The notes under the pieces are model-generated. The model saw only the letters and a program-made list of their open reading frames with translations. It searched no databases and was not told the origin of the DNA. A stretch of DNA of 64,000 nucleotides from positions 52,765-116,764 of the forward strand of contig NZ_FNNR01000014.1 of NCBI RefSeq assembly GCF_900106835.1, given 5' to 3'. Position 1 is the first letter of the stretch, and every line of letters starts with the position of its first letter. This document shows, piece by piece, positions 44,926-54,558 of the stretch. Source of the DNA: Arthrobacter sp. cf158 (GTDB taxonomy: Bacteria > Actinomycetota > Actinomycetes > Actinomycetales > Micrococcaceae). Made by a program: the position numbers and the translations under genes.

Positions 44926-45458
44926 TTGTCCTTTTCCGCGAGGCCGCCAAAGCCCACAACGGCGTCCTGATACTGGTGCCCCCATTGCGTCATCTCGGGA
45001 TTGGCGCAGCGCATCATGGCCCACCTGGCGCAGGATATGCGAGCCCTTCAGGCGCTCCAGTTAGCAGTGGATGTTGGCCGTGTCAGGTCTCAGTGTGGGC
45101 CGCAAACTCGCAAAATAATGCACTCTTAATCGCCTGTAGTATCTCGACATAGCAGCAAGGAGTGGGCTCCCATCAGCGTGGAGGTCACGGCCAAAGACAG
45201 CGCCCTAATGGCATACACAGTGGATGCCCGGCTTCCAACGCCGATCAACGACAACGCTTGCAGAAGTGTCGGCAAGCGAATCCATTGCAATCGATGCCTT
45301 GGGCACCGACGGCGCCAAACCTTGGCCAACTCTGGCAAGTCAACTAGTGGACACACAATCAAATGCCAGGGCAGCCTGACTGCCCTTGGCAGTCCATCGG
45401 TAGCTGCTAGTCCTTGAAACGATGGTGGGGGCCAAGGGCTTCTCGCCCGCTCAGTTCA
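44926..45458. other. Gene-poor interval between dicarboxylate and glycan loci
   Basis: 533 bases with no supported gene. Short frames exist on both strands, including one beginning VTAKDSALMA near 45184 that faintly resembles the start of a LacI protein, and one with YWCPHC around 44978-45130, but neither has a good start signal or extended family motifs. It could hold remnants of lost genes. It ends at the stop of the AraC-type gene. Confidence 0.4.
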
Positions 45459-46379
45459 CTACCCTTTCCGCTCTGCTCTATAGCTTGTGGGACTCATTCC
45501 ATGAGTCCGGCTGAATTGGCGGGAGAAGTAGAACTGGTCCGTCATTCCTACTCGGCGGCCCACCTCGGCAATGGAAAGTTCCGTCGTGTCCAATAGATGC
45601 CTGGCGTGGGCCATCTTCAAGACGAGATGGTGGGCAACGACGCCGCCGCCTGTTGAGTCCCGAAAGAGCCTGCCCAATCGAGTCGTGGATACACCGAGCA
45701 TGGCTGCCAGGTCCGGCACCCGAACGGTGCCCTCGATGCGTGATCGGAGGTAGGTCAGCGCACGCTCCATGGGCTCATCAGGGGCGGGTATCCGGCGGTC
45801 CGTTGCTAGCTGGGTTAGCAGCCGCCATGCGGCACCCGAAGATTCGATCAGCCCGGTTGGTCCTTGGTCATTTTCGAGGGTGGATACGATCTCATCCAAG
45901 CTTGCGGCAAGACGGTCAACGCTGGCCAGAGGCACCACACTCCCGGGAGCTTTGACACCGGCCACTTCGAGCAGTTCAGGAACGTCAGTGCCGCGGAGAT
46001 GGCACCACCAAATAGTCCATGGATCTGCCTCCGATGCACCATAGGAATGCGGTACGCCGGTCCCGCCCGGCAACACCACCACATGGGCTGGGCCTACCTC
46101 CGTCCGCATCCCTCCTGTCTCAATCCATCCACTGCCGGCGACGCACACTATGACGACGGTTCCCCCGGCGCCGCGCCGGCGATTCCGTCCATGGCCGGCA
46201 GCGCGGGGAAAGTAGCCGGCATCCGTGACCACCATCCTTCGGGTCAGCGGTCGGTCGAGCGCCTCAACGATCACCGGACGTGGCACCACCACAAGTCGCT
46301 GATCAGCGAAACCGGCCGGAGATCCGATGAAATCTTTGGGGTTGACCGAATCATCCATATAGATCATCTTATCTGCCAT
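45459..46379 (-). CDS. AraC-family transcriptional regulator
   Basis: Up to 306 residues from ATG 46379; ATG 46367 or 46358 are alternatives and leave more promoter space for the divergent gene. N-terminal cupin-like sensor (GYFPRAAGHGRNRRRGAGGTVVIVCVAGSGWIETGG) with a ligand-binding barrel, then two helix-turn-helix motifs: VPDLAAMLGVSTTRLGRLFRDSTGGG and ELSIAEVGRRVGMTDQFYFSRQFSRTHGMSPTSYR. The divergent DUF5107 operon and the pectin genes are the likely targets. The intergenic distance to 46416 is only 36 bases. Confidence 0.92.
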   Translation of the reverse strand: MADKMIYMDDSVNPKDFIGSPAGFADQRLVVVPRPVIVEALDRPLTRRMVVTDAGYFPRAAGHGRNRRRGAGGTVVIVCVAGSGWIETGGMRTEVGPAHVVVLPGGTGVPHSYGASEADPWTIWWCHLRGTDVPELLEVAGVKAPGSVVPLASVDRLAASLDEIVSTLENDQGPTGLIESSGAAWRLLTQLATDRRIPAPDEPMERALTYLRSRIEGTVRVPDLAAMLGVSTTRLGRLFRDSTGGGVVAHHLVLKMAHARHLLDTTELSIAEVGRRVGMTDQFYFSRQFSRTHGMSPTSYRAERKG

Positions 46380-46401
46380 GTCTGAGGTTCTCCTTGGTGC
46401 C

Positions 46402-46407
46402 TAGAAT
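46402..46407 (+). promoter_or_regulatory. Candidate -10 for leaderless DUF5107 transcript
   Basis: TAGAAT is followed by eight bases and then the GTG start at 46416. No Shine-Dalgarno sequence precedes that GTG, so transcription may begin at or next to the start codon (leaderless mRNA). The -35 would fall inside or at the AraC start and is not obvious. Confidence 0.45.
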
Positions 46408-46415
46408 CTTCATCT

Positions 46416-49400
46416 GTGAACAACCTTTCCGAGGCCACGAGCCGAATTTCCCTGCCTGATGCCCCGCCCGCCCAGGAGAGCATCCTGGCCGCCGGAGGTG
46501 TGGCCTGCTGGAGCGAGCCGGTTTGGATAGATACTTACGCAACCGGTGAGCCGGATCGTTATCCGATGTTTTTGGACCGTCGCGTCTACCAAGGCTCCAG
46601 CGGCAAGGTCTATCCCCTGCCCTTCATCGACAGTGTGGCCGTAGCCAAAGAACCTCGGCTGTGGCGTGCGATTCACCTGGAGAACGAATTTGTGCGGCTT
46701 ATGCTGCTCCCTGAGATCGGGGGCCGCATCCATGTCGGCTACGACAAGACAGCCGACTACGATTTCTTCTATCGCAACAATGTCATCAAGCCTGCATTGG
46801 TGGGCCTTGCCGGTCCGTGGATCTCAGGCGGCGTTGAATTCAACTGGCCGCAGCACCACAGGCCGGCTACTTACCTTCCGGTCGAAACGTCCATAAGTCG
46901 CGATCCTGATGGTTCCGTCACGGTGTGGCACAGCGATCTGGATCCCTTGCAACGAATGCAAGGGAACCACGGGGTCACGCTTCGCCCCGGACAGTCGCTC
47001 CTTGAGGTCCAAGGGCGCCTGCACAACAGGACGGACGAGCCTCAGACTTTCCTGTGGTGGGCAAATGTCGCGGCCCGGGTCCACGAGCACTATCAGTCCT
47101 TCTTCCCGACGGACGTCAGGTACGTGGCCGACCACGCCCGACGTGCCATCACAGCTTTCCCCCATGCCGACCGGCCCTACTACGGTGTTGACTACCCGGC
47201 CCTGGCCGCGGTTCAGCCTGGCTCGGACCGTGTTGATTTCTACTCCAACGTTCCTGTCCCTACCTCTTACATGATCACCGATACCCAGGACAGCTTCTTC
47301 GGAGGCTATGACCACCTGAAGAAGGCTGGTTTTGTCCATTGGGCGGACCGTGCCATTTCCCCGGGAAAAAAGCAGTGGACTTGGGGCGACGGGCCCGTAG
47401 GCCATGCCTGGGATGGACAATTAACCGACGACGACGGCCCTTACGTTGAGTTGATGGCTGGTGTCTTTACGGACAACCAACCGGACTTCAGCTATCTTGC
47501 CCCCGGGGAAACCCGCAGGTTCAGCCAATACTGGTATCCCATCCGGGAGATGGGCCCGGCGCAGCAGGCAAACCTGGATGCCGCGGTCAGCCTGCGGCTG
47601 GTGAAGGAAGGGACCGAAGTCCATCTTGGCGCTTCCGCCACCCGGAACCTGAACAACGCTTCGGTAGTGCTCTCACGGGCCGGTCGGACGGTGCTTACTC
47701 AACACGTCCGGCTGTCCCCTACCCACCCGTTTACCGGCGTTGTCATCCTTCCCACCGCTGCGCGGGCGGCCGAACTGACGGTCGACATCCTTGAGGATGG
47801 CAAGAAGCTCATCTCCTGGACACCCAGGGAGATCACAACCAACGCTGAGGAGCCGTGGATCGCCACGGAACCACCCCACCCTGAAAAGATCAGCAGTACC
47901 GACGAGCTTTACGTCACGGGACTGCACCTCACCCAAAACCGGCATGCCACAAGGTCACCGCTGCCCTACTTTGAAGAGATCCTCAGACGCGATCCCCACG
48001 ACTCGCGCGCCGCCGTGTCACTCGGAACCGCCATGTACCGGCAGGGCCGTTACATCGAAGCCGGGAGCTGTTCCAGGCTGCACTCTCTCGTCTCACCCGA
48101 AGGAACCTGAACCCGGCAACGGGCGAGGCCGGCTATTGGCTGGGACTGGTGGAAGAAAGGTTGGGTCATTTCGACGAGGCCAGGAAACACCAGGGCAAGG
48201 CGGCGTGGGATGCAGCCTGGGCGCACCCCGCGCAGCTGGCGCTGGCCAGGATGTCGCTCAGGACCTCCGACTACGAGCAAGCGTTGCTCCATGCCGAAGA
48301 AGCCATCCGAAGAGATGCCCTCAGTCCTGCGGGACATGCTTTGCAGGTCATGACATTGCGCAGGCTCGGCAGGGCTGCCGAGGCCGAGAGCGTCCTACGG
48401 GAGCTGCTCCTCAACAATCCCCTCGATCCCCTGGCTCTGGCACTGGACGGACGACTCACGCCCGCAGATCCGAAAACGGCACTGACCATAGCCTCCGATT
48501 TTGCCCGCGCTGGTCAATGGCGGGACGCCTTGGACCTCACTGCCGAGCCATCCCCCGCCGGTACCGTCCGGGCGTTCGGCGCTACGGAACCACTGCGCCG
48601 CTACTTGCGCGCAGCGTGGCTGGAGCACCTCCAACGTTTCGAGGCCGCCGCCGCCGAAAGGACCGCTGCCCGCGGGTCAGACACCACGCTCGCTTTTCCT
48701 TACGGCCTCGATGACTACGATGCGCTGAAGCTGGCCATCGTTGCCGACCCGCACGATGAGGTGGCCCACTCCTTGATGGGATGTTGGCTGCTGGATGCCC
48801 GCAGGACCGGCGACGCTTACCATCATTTGCACACGTCCACCACGTTGGGTTCGGCGGATCCTTCAACGTGGCGCAACACGGCCATTGCTGCGGTCAATCT
48901 GGGAAGGAACCCGAATGAGGCTGACACTTTCCTGGATCGCGCCCTTCATCTCAGTCCCAATGACCCCCGGCTGGTCTTTGAACGGGCCGTCCTTGCGCAG
49001 CACCGCGGGGTCGGTGCTGCGCAGCAACTGGAGTCGCTGGAACGCCATGGCGATGTCCTCTTGGAACGGCACGATCTCGCTTTGCTCTACGCAAACCTGC
49101 TCGTGGACGTCGGACGCGTCCACGAAGCCCTCGGCATCATGACCACGCGCGTATTCCAACCATTCGAAGGAGGAGAAGGGCTCGCCATCGCTGCTTACGA
49201 CCGTGCATCCCTTCAGGTGGCAAGGGACCTGCTCACTTCGGATCCGACGGCGGCCGTCGCCTTGCTTCGTCAAGGAATGGCAGCCCCTCCGAACCTAGGC
49301 GAAGGGTGGCATCCAGCCAACAGTATGGCCGAACGCCTGGTACTGCTGGGAGACGCCCTGTCCCTCGCCGAGGACCACCAGGGGGCCGCCGCGGCCTGGC

Positions 49401-49711
49401 AGTTAGCCTGCTGCGGCGACAACTCCGCCGCCCCGGAGGACGCCCGGGCCACTCCGGCGGACTTCTGGCGCGGGATAGCCTTCGCGCGACTCGGCCTGCC
49501 TTCCGAAGCCAATCGGGTCTGGGACTTTTTGAGCGCAGGTGCCGATGACTTGGAGACCGAACCATCCGGTGTCGAATACTTCGCAACCTCGGTCCCTGAG
49601 CTTCTCCTGTTTGACACCGATACCACGGCAAGCCGGGCCCGCACAGCGGACAGGCTCCGTGAGCTTGCAGCGAAGGGCCGGGCCGGGCTCCATCAAGGGG
49701 CACGACCATGA
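46416..49711 (+). pseudogene. DUF5107/TPR glycan-locus protein broken by a one-base deletion
   Basis: The first frame (GTG 46416 to 48110) encodes the beta-rich DUF5107 part: RYPMFLDRRVYQGSSGKVYPLPFID, LPEIGGRIHVGYDKTADYDFFYR and AGPWISGGVEFNWPQHHRP. It then reads YRQGRYIEAG and diverges into a short out-of-frame tail. If one G is added in the GGG at 48063-48065, the reading shifts to ELFQAALSRLTRRNLNPATG and continues smoothly into TPR repeats up to 49711, about 1099 residues, the usual length for this family. So a single-base loss has split the gene, or it is a sequencing error in a G run. The downstream TPR fragment (open from 48149) could be made as a separate protein but has no good start. 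Function of DUF5107 is unknown to me; it accompanies GH genes. Confidence 0.87.
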
Positions 49712-51036
49712 GCGGACAATCCCGGTACCTGGGGTCAGGAACCATCAAAAGGGACACTGCGGAGCTGACAGGAGTTGTCCCAGCGCATCTGCCGCAGAGG
49801 CTCACCATCACGCTCTGGGACTTCTCCTGGTACACGCGTGCCGAGAGCGGCGGACCCTACGCCGATCTGGATGCCGCATGTTCTCAGGCCGCAGAGCTGG
49901 GCTACAACACCATCAGAATTTGCGCAGCGCCCCTACTTCTTTTCGGTGACCTCGGACTTGAAGATCTGGCCATTGATGTAGAGATCGAAGGGATGGGAAA
50001 AGCTCCGGACGGGGGCATCTATGGACGGGGCACCCGCTGGTATGACGCCCCCGGCGGCTATCGTTTGAACCTTCAGCGCCGGCTGTTTGAGCTCTTCGAA
50101 GCTGCCGAGCGGCACGGCCTGGTGGTCATTCTGGCGAGCTGGGAGTTTCAGCAATCCCCGGCTTTTGCTGCCACGTCCCAGTGGTTCAACGCCATCGACG
50201 CCGTCCCCCTCACCAAGCGGTACGCCGCGCTGGCCACCGCGTGGGATCGGATGATCACGGCTTTGACAGCCTCTGGACATCGGGAACGCATCGCACTGGT
50301 GGAACTGCACAACGAAGTGGACTTTTCCATCCTGCCGGCCCTGGCCGACGGCGGCACACAGGAGCTCTCACGCCTGCAGTCTCTCCACCCGGACCTCTTA
50401 TTCACAGCGAGCTATGGAAAACCACCCCACCTCGCCATGCACACAGTGCCTGGCCATCACAGCGCTGCACAGTTCCATGTATATAGCTATGGCGTCCTGG
50501 ACGCTCTCCAGCGACGCATCGACATCCGTTCCGAAAGAACCGAGTCCTTTCCCAACGAGGAATTAAGGTCCCTGCTGCACGCCACAGCTCCCAGCGTTGA
50601 AGACTATGGCCGTTTGGCTGGGTGGAAATATGAGGCCACCGTTGTCACGGACCAGATGTTCTACGGCTACGACTGGATCGACGAAATCGCGTGGGACAAC
50701 TGGCTCAACAGCCACTACGGAAAGTATCGGGAAGTCATGCTCCGCGAGATCGAATCCCGGGTGATCGCCATCTCTGAATGGGCCAGGTGGAAGAAGATCC
50801 CGGCACTTGTAGGGGAAGGCTGGATAGGTTACACACCGCTCCTGGGTACTTTTGAAGAAGGTCCCATCGGCAGGGAGCTGGCGGAAAAAGGTATCCGGAC
50901 CGCCCTGGCGCACGGAGTTTGGAGCATGGTTCTTTGCTCCAACGCAGCGCCGCACCACCCCATGTGGGGCAACCAGGACTGGCAACGCCACATGAACAAC
51001 ATCATCCTCGCTACGCCAACCACAACGGAGAACTAG
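49708..51036 (+). CDS. Cellulase-like (clan GH-A) glycoside hydrolase
   Basis: 442 residues; ATG 49708 overlaps the DUF5107 stop (ATGA). TIM-barrel enzyme: LTITLWDFSWYTRAE, ELGYNTIRICAAP, VVILASWEFQQSPAF. The candidate acid/base is Glu203 in IALVELHNEVDFS and the candidate nucleophile Glu370 in PALVGEGWIGYTPL, placed on strands 4 and 7 as in clan A. No signal peptide, so it acts in the cytosol on imported oligosaccharides. Exact specificity is unknown; the GH35 beta-galactosidase that follows and the RG lyases suggest galactan or rhamnogalacturonan side-chain substrates. Confidence 0.85.
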   Translation: MSGQSRYLGSGTIKRDTAELTGVVPAHLPQRLTITLWDFSWYTRAESGGPYADLDAACSQAAELGYNTIRICAAPLLLFGDLGLEDLAIDVEIEGMGKAPDGGIYGRGTRWYDAPGGYRLNLQRRLFELFEAAERHGLVVILASWEFQQSPAFAATSQWFNAIDAVPLTKRYAALATAWDRMITALTASGHRERIALVELHNEVDFSILPALADGGTQELSRLQSLHPDLLFTASYGKPPHLAMHTVPGHHSAAQFHVYSYGVLDALQRRIDIRSERTESFPNEELRSLLHATAPSVEDYGRLAGWKYEATVVTDQMFYGYDWIDEIAWDNWLNSHYGKYREVMLREIESRVIAISEWARWKKIPALVGEGWIGYTPLLGTFEEGPIGRELAEKGIRTALAHGVWSMVLCSNAAPHHPMWGNQDWQRHMNNIILATPTTTEN

Positions 51037-51037
51037 A

Positions 51038-53407
51038 TTGGCCACGTCAAACATTGTCACGAGTCCGCTGTCGATCACCTACACGTCATCGGGTGACCCC
51101 GGGCCATCACCGACCATGAGTACTGCGGAGGACGTTCATGAAAGATGGCAGCTTACCCCACAGTTAATCGAGAACTCCGGGCGTGCGGTCATCCCTGTAT
51201 CGGGTGAAATTCACTTCAGCAGGCTGCCCCGCGCGCGCTGGGAGGACCGCCTGCGTTTGATGAAGGCCGGCGGCATCACGGTGGTGGCCTGTTATGTCTT
51301 CTGGCTTCATCATGAGCAGCAGCAAGGTTTGGTCCGATTCGACGACAATTTGGACGTGGCTGCGTTCGTGCAGCTCTGCGGTTCGGTGGGCTTGGACGTG
51401 GTCCTTCGCATCGGTCCGTGGGCACACGGCGAGGCCCGCAACGGCGGGTTCCCTGACTGGGTCCAGGCAGCAAACGTGAAGCACCGCACCAACGATCCAG
51501 CGTATCTGGCCCTCGTGACGGCGTGGTTTTCACGTCTTGGCCACGAACTCACGGGATTGATGGGGCCGGCCAGCAACGTCGTCGGTATCCAGTTGGAAAA
51601 TGAACTATATGACCAGCCGGCCCACATCCAGGAACTCAAGAAGATCGCCCGCAGAACAGGATTTAGCGCCCCCGTGTGGACGGCAACAGCATGGGGAGGG
51701 GCAGAGCTTCCGGTGAAGGAAGTCATGCCTGTCTATGGCGGGTATGGAGACGGATTCTGGGTAGACGCCGAAGCTCCGTGGGATCCCACCTTCAGGCAGC
51801 ACTACTTCTTCAGTCATGAGTGGGACGATCCCGGCATCGGCGCGGACGTCCGCAAGAATCTGGGTGGGGAAAGCACTGAAGGTTCCGGGACCGGGACCGG
51901 GACCGGGACCGCAGGCTACCCCGCCGCTACCTGCGAGTTGGCCGGTGGAATGGCCACCGCCTACCACCGACGTCCCTGGCCAGATGCCCGGGACGTAGCG
52001 GCCATCGCCCACAACAAGATCGGCAATGGCTCGGCATGGCAGGGCTACTACATGTTCACTGGCGGGGCCAATCCCGCAGCGCACCTTCAGGAATCACAGG
52101 CGACCGGTTACCCCAATGACTTCCCGAACTTTGACTACGACTTCCACGCACCTGTGGGCGCTGCGGGCCGGCTGGCCGGAAGCTTTGCCCAGCTACGCAA
52201 ACAGCACGCGTTCCTGGCCGCCTTCGGCGACCAACTCGCGCACATGTCCTCTGCTCTGCCAGACAGGCAACCTGAGGACGTGTACGACACGACAACACTC
52301 CGCTGGGCGCTCCGAAGCGACGGCACCGCTGGCTTCGTGTTCATCACCTGGCACCAGCCTCATGTCCCATTGGAGACCCACCAGCCCACGCAGTTCACTC
52401 TTGACCTGAACGACCAGACCCTCACGTTACCCAGCCACCCAGTTGCCATCCCTCCGGGCACCATCGCCCACTGGCCGATCAACCTCAACTACAACGGCGT
52501 ACATCTGTCTTGGGCCACCGCTTCTGCGCTCACCGTGGTAGGCGCAGCCTCCCACCCCACGCTGGTGCTGACAGCGGAAGCGGGAATCCCCGTAGAACTC
52601 CGTTTCGGGCCGGACACACACGTGCCGGGCCGAACTCCAGCCCCGGACGGCACCTTCGACATCGACCACGCTGAACTTCCCTTCACCCTCACGGCATCCT
52701 CGGGAAACAGTTCGCTACCCATCCTCATCCTGCCTCCGCACCTCGGAGATGAGGCGTGGGCACTGGAGTCAGAGAGAGGGCGGGAACTCGTTCTCAGCGC
52801 CGAACCCGTTTGGATATCGGCCGCAGGAACGCTAAGCGGCCGCTCTACAGGCAGACCCGCCGTCCAACGCTATAACCCATCATCGGCCAGTTTCGATGAC
52901 CTCCACCTCACAGCTCACGCAGGCACAATTGGACTGCATACCATCAACACGGAAGCACTCTCCACGGCCAAGACCGTGCCCGCCTCGTACGGCTCGTCCG
53001 GCGGCCGGGCCGCAGCGCCCGACGAATACAGCATGGCTGGCTTGGCAGCATCCTTCCGGCTCCATCTGCCCCCGGTGCTCCTCGAGGAAGGGCAGGCCAC
53101 CATGCAACTTGAACTGGAGATTGGCTGGACCGGCGATGTCGCCAGGCTCATCGTCGATGGCGAGGTGGTCAACGATCGATTCTGGGACGGCTCACCCTGG
53201 ATCGTGGAAGTTCACGACGCAGGCATCGTCCCCGGTTCCGACGTAGTCCTCCAGATCCTCCCGCTGGCCAAAGACGCGGAGGTTGGGCTGCCGAAGGATG
53301 CCCAACGTCTGCGTGATTCGAACGCGGGAGCCCTGCACTCACTCGATTACGTCCACCTTCAAGGGTGGCAATCCTGGGAAGAGCGCGACGTCGAGAATTC
53401 ACCCTGA
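51038..53407 (+). CDS. Glycoside hydrolase family 35 beta-galactosidase
   Basis: 789 residues from TTG 51038, which follows GGAG by eight bases; ATG 51116 is an alternative. N-terminal TIM barrel: VIPVSGEIHFSRLPRARWEDRL, VVACYVFWLHHEQQQG, IGPWAHGEARNGGFPDW, with acid/base Glu189 in VGIQLENELYDQP and nucleophile Glu300 in ATCELAGGM. Beta-sandwich domains follow (about 430-789). No signal peptide, so it cleaves terminal galactose from oligosaccharides in the cytosol. A run of (CCGGGA)4 codes Gly-Thr repeats eight residues before the nucleophile. Overlap-free but adjacent to the cellulase-like gene. Confidence 0.93.
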   Translation: MATSNIVTSPLSITYTSSGDPGPSPTMSTAEDVHERWQLTPQLIENSGRAVIPVSGEIHFSRLPRARWEDRLRLMKAGGITVVACYVFWLHHEQQQGLVRFDDNLDVAAFVQLCGSVGLDVVLRIGPWAHGEARNGGFPDWVQAANVKHRTNDPAYLALVTAWFSRLGHELTGLMGPASNVVGIQLENELYDQPAHIQELKKIARRTGFSAPVWTATAWGGAELPVKEVMPVYGGYGDGFWVDAEAPWDPTFRQHYFFSHEWDDPGIGADVRKNLGGESTEGSGTGTGTGTAGYPAATCELAGGMATAYHRRPWPDARDVAAIAHNKIGNGSAWQGYYMFTGGANPAAHLQESQATGYPNDFPNFDYDFHAPVGAAGRLAGSFAQLRKQHAFLAAFGDQLAHMSSALPDRQPEDVYDTTTLRWALRSDGTAGFVFITWHQPHVPLETHQPTQFTLDLNDQTLTLPSHPVAIPPGTIAHWPINLNYNGVHLSWATASALTVVGAASHPTLVLTAEAGIPVELRFGPDTHVPGRTPAPDGTFDIDHAELPFTLTASSGNSSLPILILPPHLGDEAWALESERGRELVLSAEPVWISAAGTLSGRSTGRPAVQRYNPSSASFDDLHLTAHAGTIGLHTINTEALSTAKTVPASYGSSGGRAAAPDEYSMAGLAASFRLHLPPVLLEEGQATMQLELEIGWTGDVARLIVDGEVVNDRFWDGSPWIVEVHDAGIVPGSDVVLQILPLAKDAEVGLPKDAQRLRDSNAGALHSLDYVHLQGWQSWEERDVENSP
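51885..51910 (+). repeat. CCGGGA x4 in-frame hexanucleotide repeat in GH35
   Basis: Four tandem CCGGGA units (plus CC) encode Gly-Thr-Gly-Thr-Gly-Thr-Gly-Thr between residues about 283 and 290 of the GH35 protein. Slippage would add or remove two residues without a frameshift. Confidence 0.85.
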
Positions 53408-53451
53408 CAGGTGACCGGCTTCGTGTCCCTCACGGTGGCCAACGGATGTAA

Positions 53452-53481
53452 CGCACGACGGCGGCAGCACGCCGTCGTGCG
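53452..53481. terminator. Hairpin terminator after GH35 gene
   Basis: CGCACGACGGCG (53452-53463) pairs with CGCCGTCGTGCG (53470-53481), 12 perfect base pairs with a 6-base loop, 45 bases after the GH35 stop. A TTTT follows ten bases later. It also lies just beyond the convergent truncated solute-binding gene. Confidence 0.75.
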
Positions 53482-53550
53482 GTACGGTCCTTTTGACGTC
53501 GGTTCGCCTAGGCCTAACGGCGACCAGCAGTCCATGCTCCATCCGGATTA

Positions 53551-54162
53551 TCAGGGAGTCGCGGTGTATCTCCCTGCACGGATCAGGGCGTGGAGCTCTA
53601 CCGGCTGCGGTAAGAGGCGGTCCTTGGGCAGCGGGGCGGGCCCGCAGGCGGCGCTGCCAATGCCATCGATGCCCAAGGAAGCGAGTTTGGCGGGATCGTA
53701 GTAGACCGCGAAGACGTTGGTGCTGGTAGGGATGCCGTAGGTCTTGCCCTTGATCTGGCCCGAGGGAAGGAGGGACTTCTCGAAAGCATCCGTGTTGACC
53801 TTCACGGTGCCAAGATCCAGGAGCTGGTTCCGCTGGCCGTAATCACGCAGGTAGGACAAGTCGAACTGCATCACGTCCGGCAAGCCACCGCCGGCAGCTT
53901 CCGTGGCCCGCTTCTGCCAATAGCCTCCAAAGTCAGTGAAGTTGCCGTTGACCTTGATATCCGGGTTCTTGGACTCGAACAACGCAATAGCCTTACGGGT
54001 ACGCTCCGCACGGTCGTCATTGCCCCACCAAGAGTAGTTGAGTGTTACGGGGTTTTCCGCGGAACCCGCCTGCCCGGGAGCCGGTGCGCCGCAAGCGGCT
54101 AAGGCCGCCGCGGACACGGTACCGATAGCAACGGTCGTGAGGAAATGCCTTCTGTTGATCAT
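53551..54162 (-). pseudogene. Truncated sugar-binding lipoprotein (family 1), permeases missing
   Basis: From ATG 54162 the frame encodes a signal with RRHFLTTVAIG and lipobox LAAC (Cys about 24), then the family-1 start NPVTLNYSWWGNDDRAERTR and GGLPDVMQFDLSYLRDYG, closely similar to the intact paralogue at 2348-3646. Homology stops near residue 167 (YYDPAKLASLGI); the frame continues for about 36 unrelated residues to 53551. The family needs about 430 residues, so more than half is lost. No permease genes follow, although the promoter and operators are intact. A deletion between this gene and the region near 53640 removed the rest of the importer. Confidence 0.87.
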
Positions 54163-54308
54163 TGGAGCCTCCTTGCTCAGATTGCGTCCTCCAACGGACG
54201 CAGGTCCAGGGTTCCTACACACGCCGGCGCTCGAACTCTCATGTTCCAAATACCGACGTAGGTCTGTAATGCGGATGTTTACAGCGACGGATGTCTACAC
54301 CGCATTCC

Positions 54309-54395
54309 GTGACCGGTCACGAAACTGCTGGTAATCATTCGAGAGTCTCCGTGACCGGTCACGAAATCGTAGGAAATCGCCGGACTTCCTGTCAA
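54309..54395 (-). promoter_or_regulatory. Promoter and LacI operators of the truncated transporter gene
   Basis: Minus strand: TTGACA (54395-54390), 18-base spacer, TACGAT (54371-54366). Three bases beyond the -10 lies a perfect operator GTGACCGGTCAC (54351-54362), with a second perfect copy at 54309-54320. The same layout (18-base spacer, operator three bases after the -10) is found in the promoter at 55586. The rest of 54163-54558 holds no gene. Confidence 0.8.
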
Positions 54396-54558
54396 TAGAG
54401 CCCAGGGATTCTGAGGGACAGACCTGGGACGCGCGCCCGACGGGATCGTTCCACTCACATCCAGCATCGCCGTTATAGTTTGGGCATGTGCAAATCCTGT
54501 GCGCCCGGGAACAGACGGGCTACCACCAGCGCCACCGAGGTTTCACCAACGGCTCCCC

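Noticed and set aside
44926..45458. Possible LacI remnant (VTAKDSALMA near 45184) and a YWCPHC frame
   Set aside because: The similarity ends within ten residues, and no start signal or downstream effector-domain motif is found; too weak to annotate.
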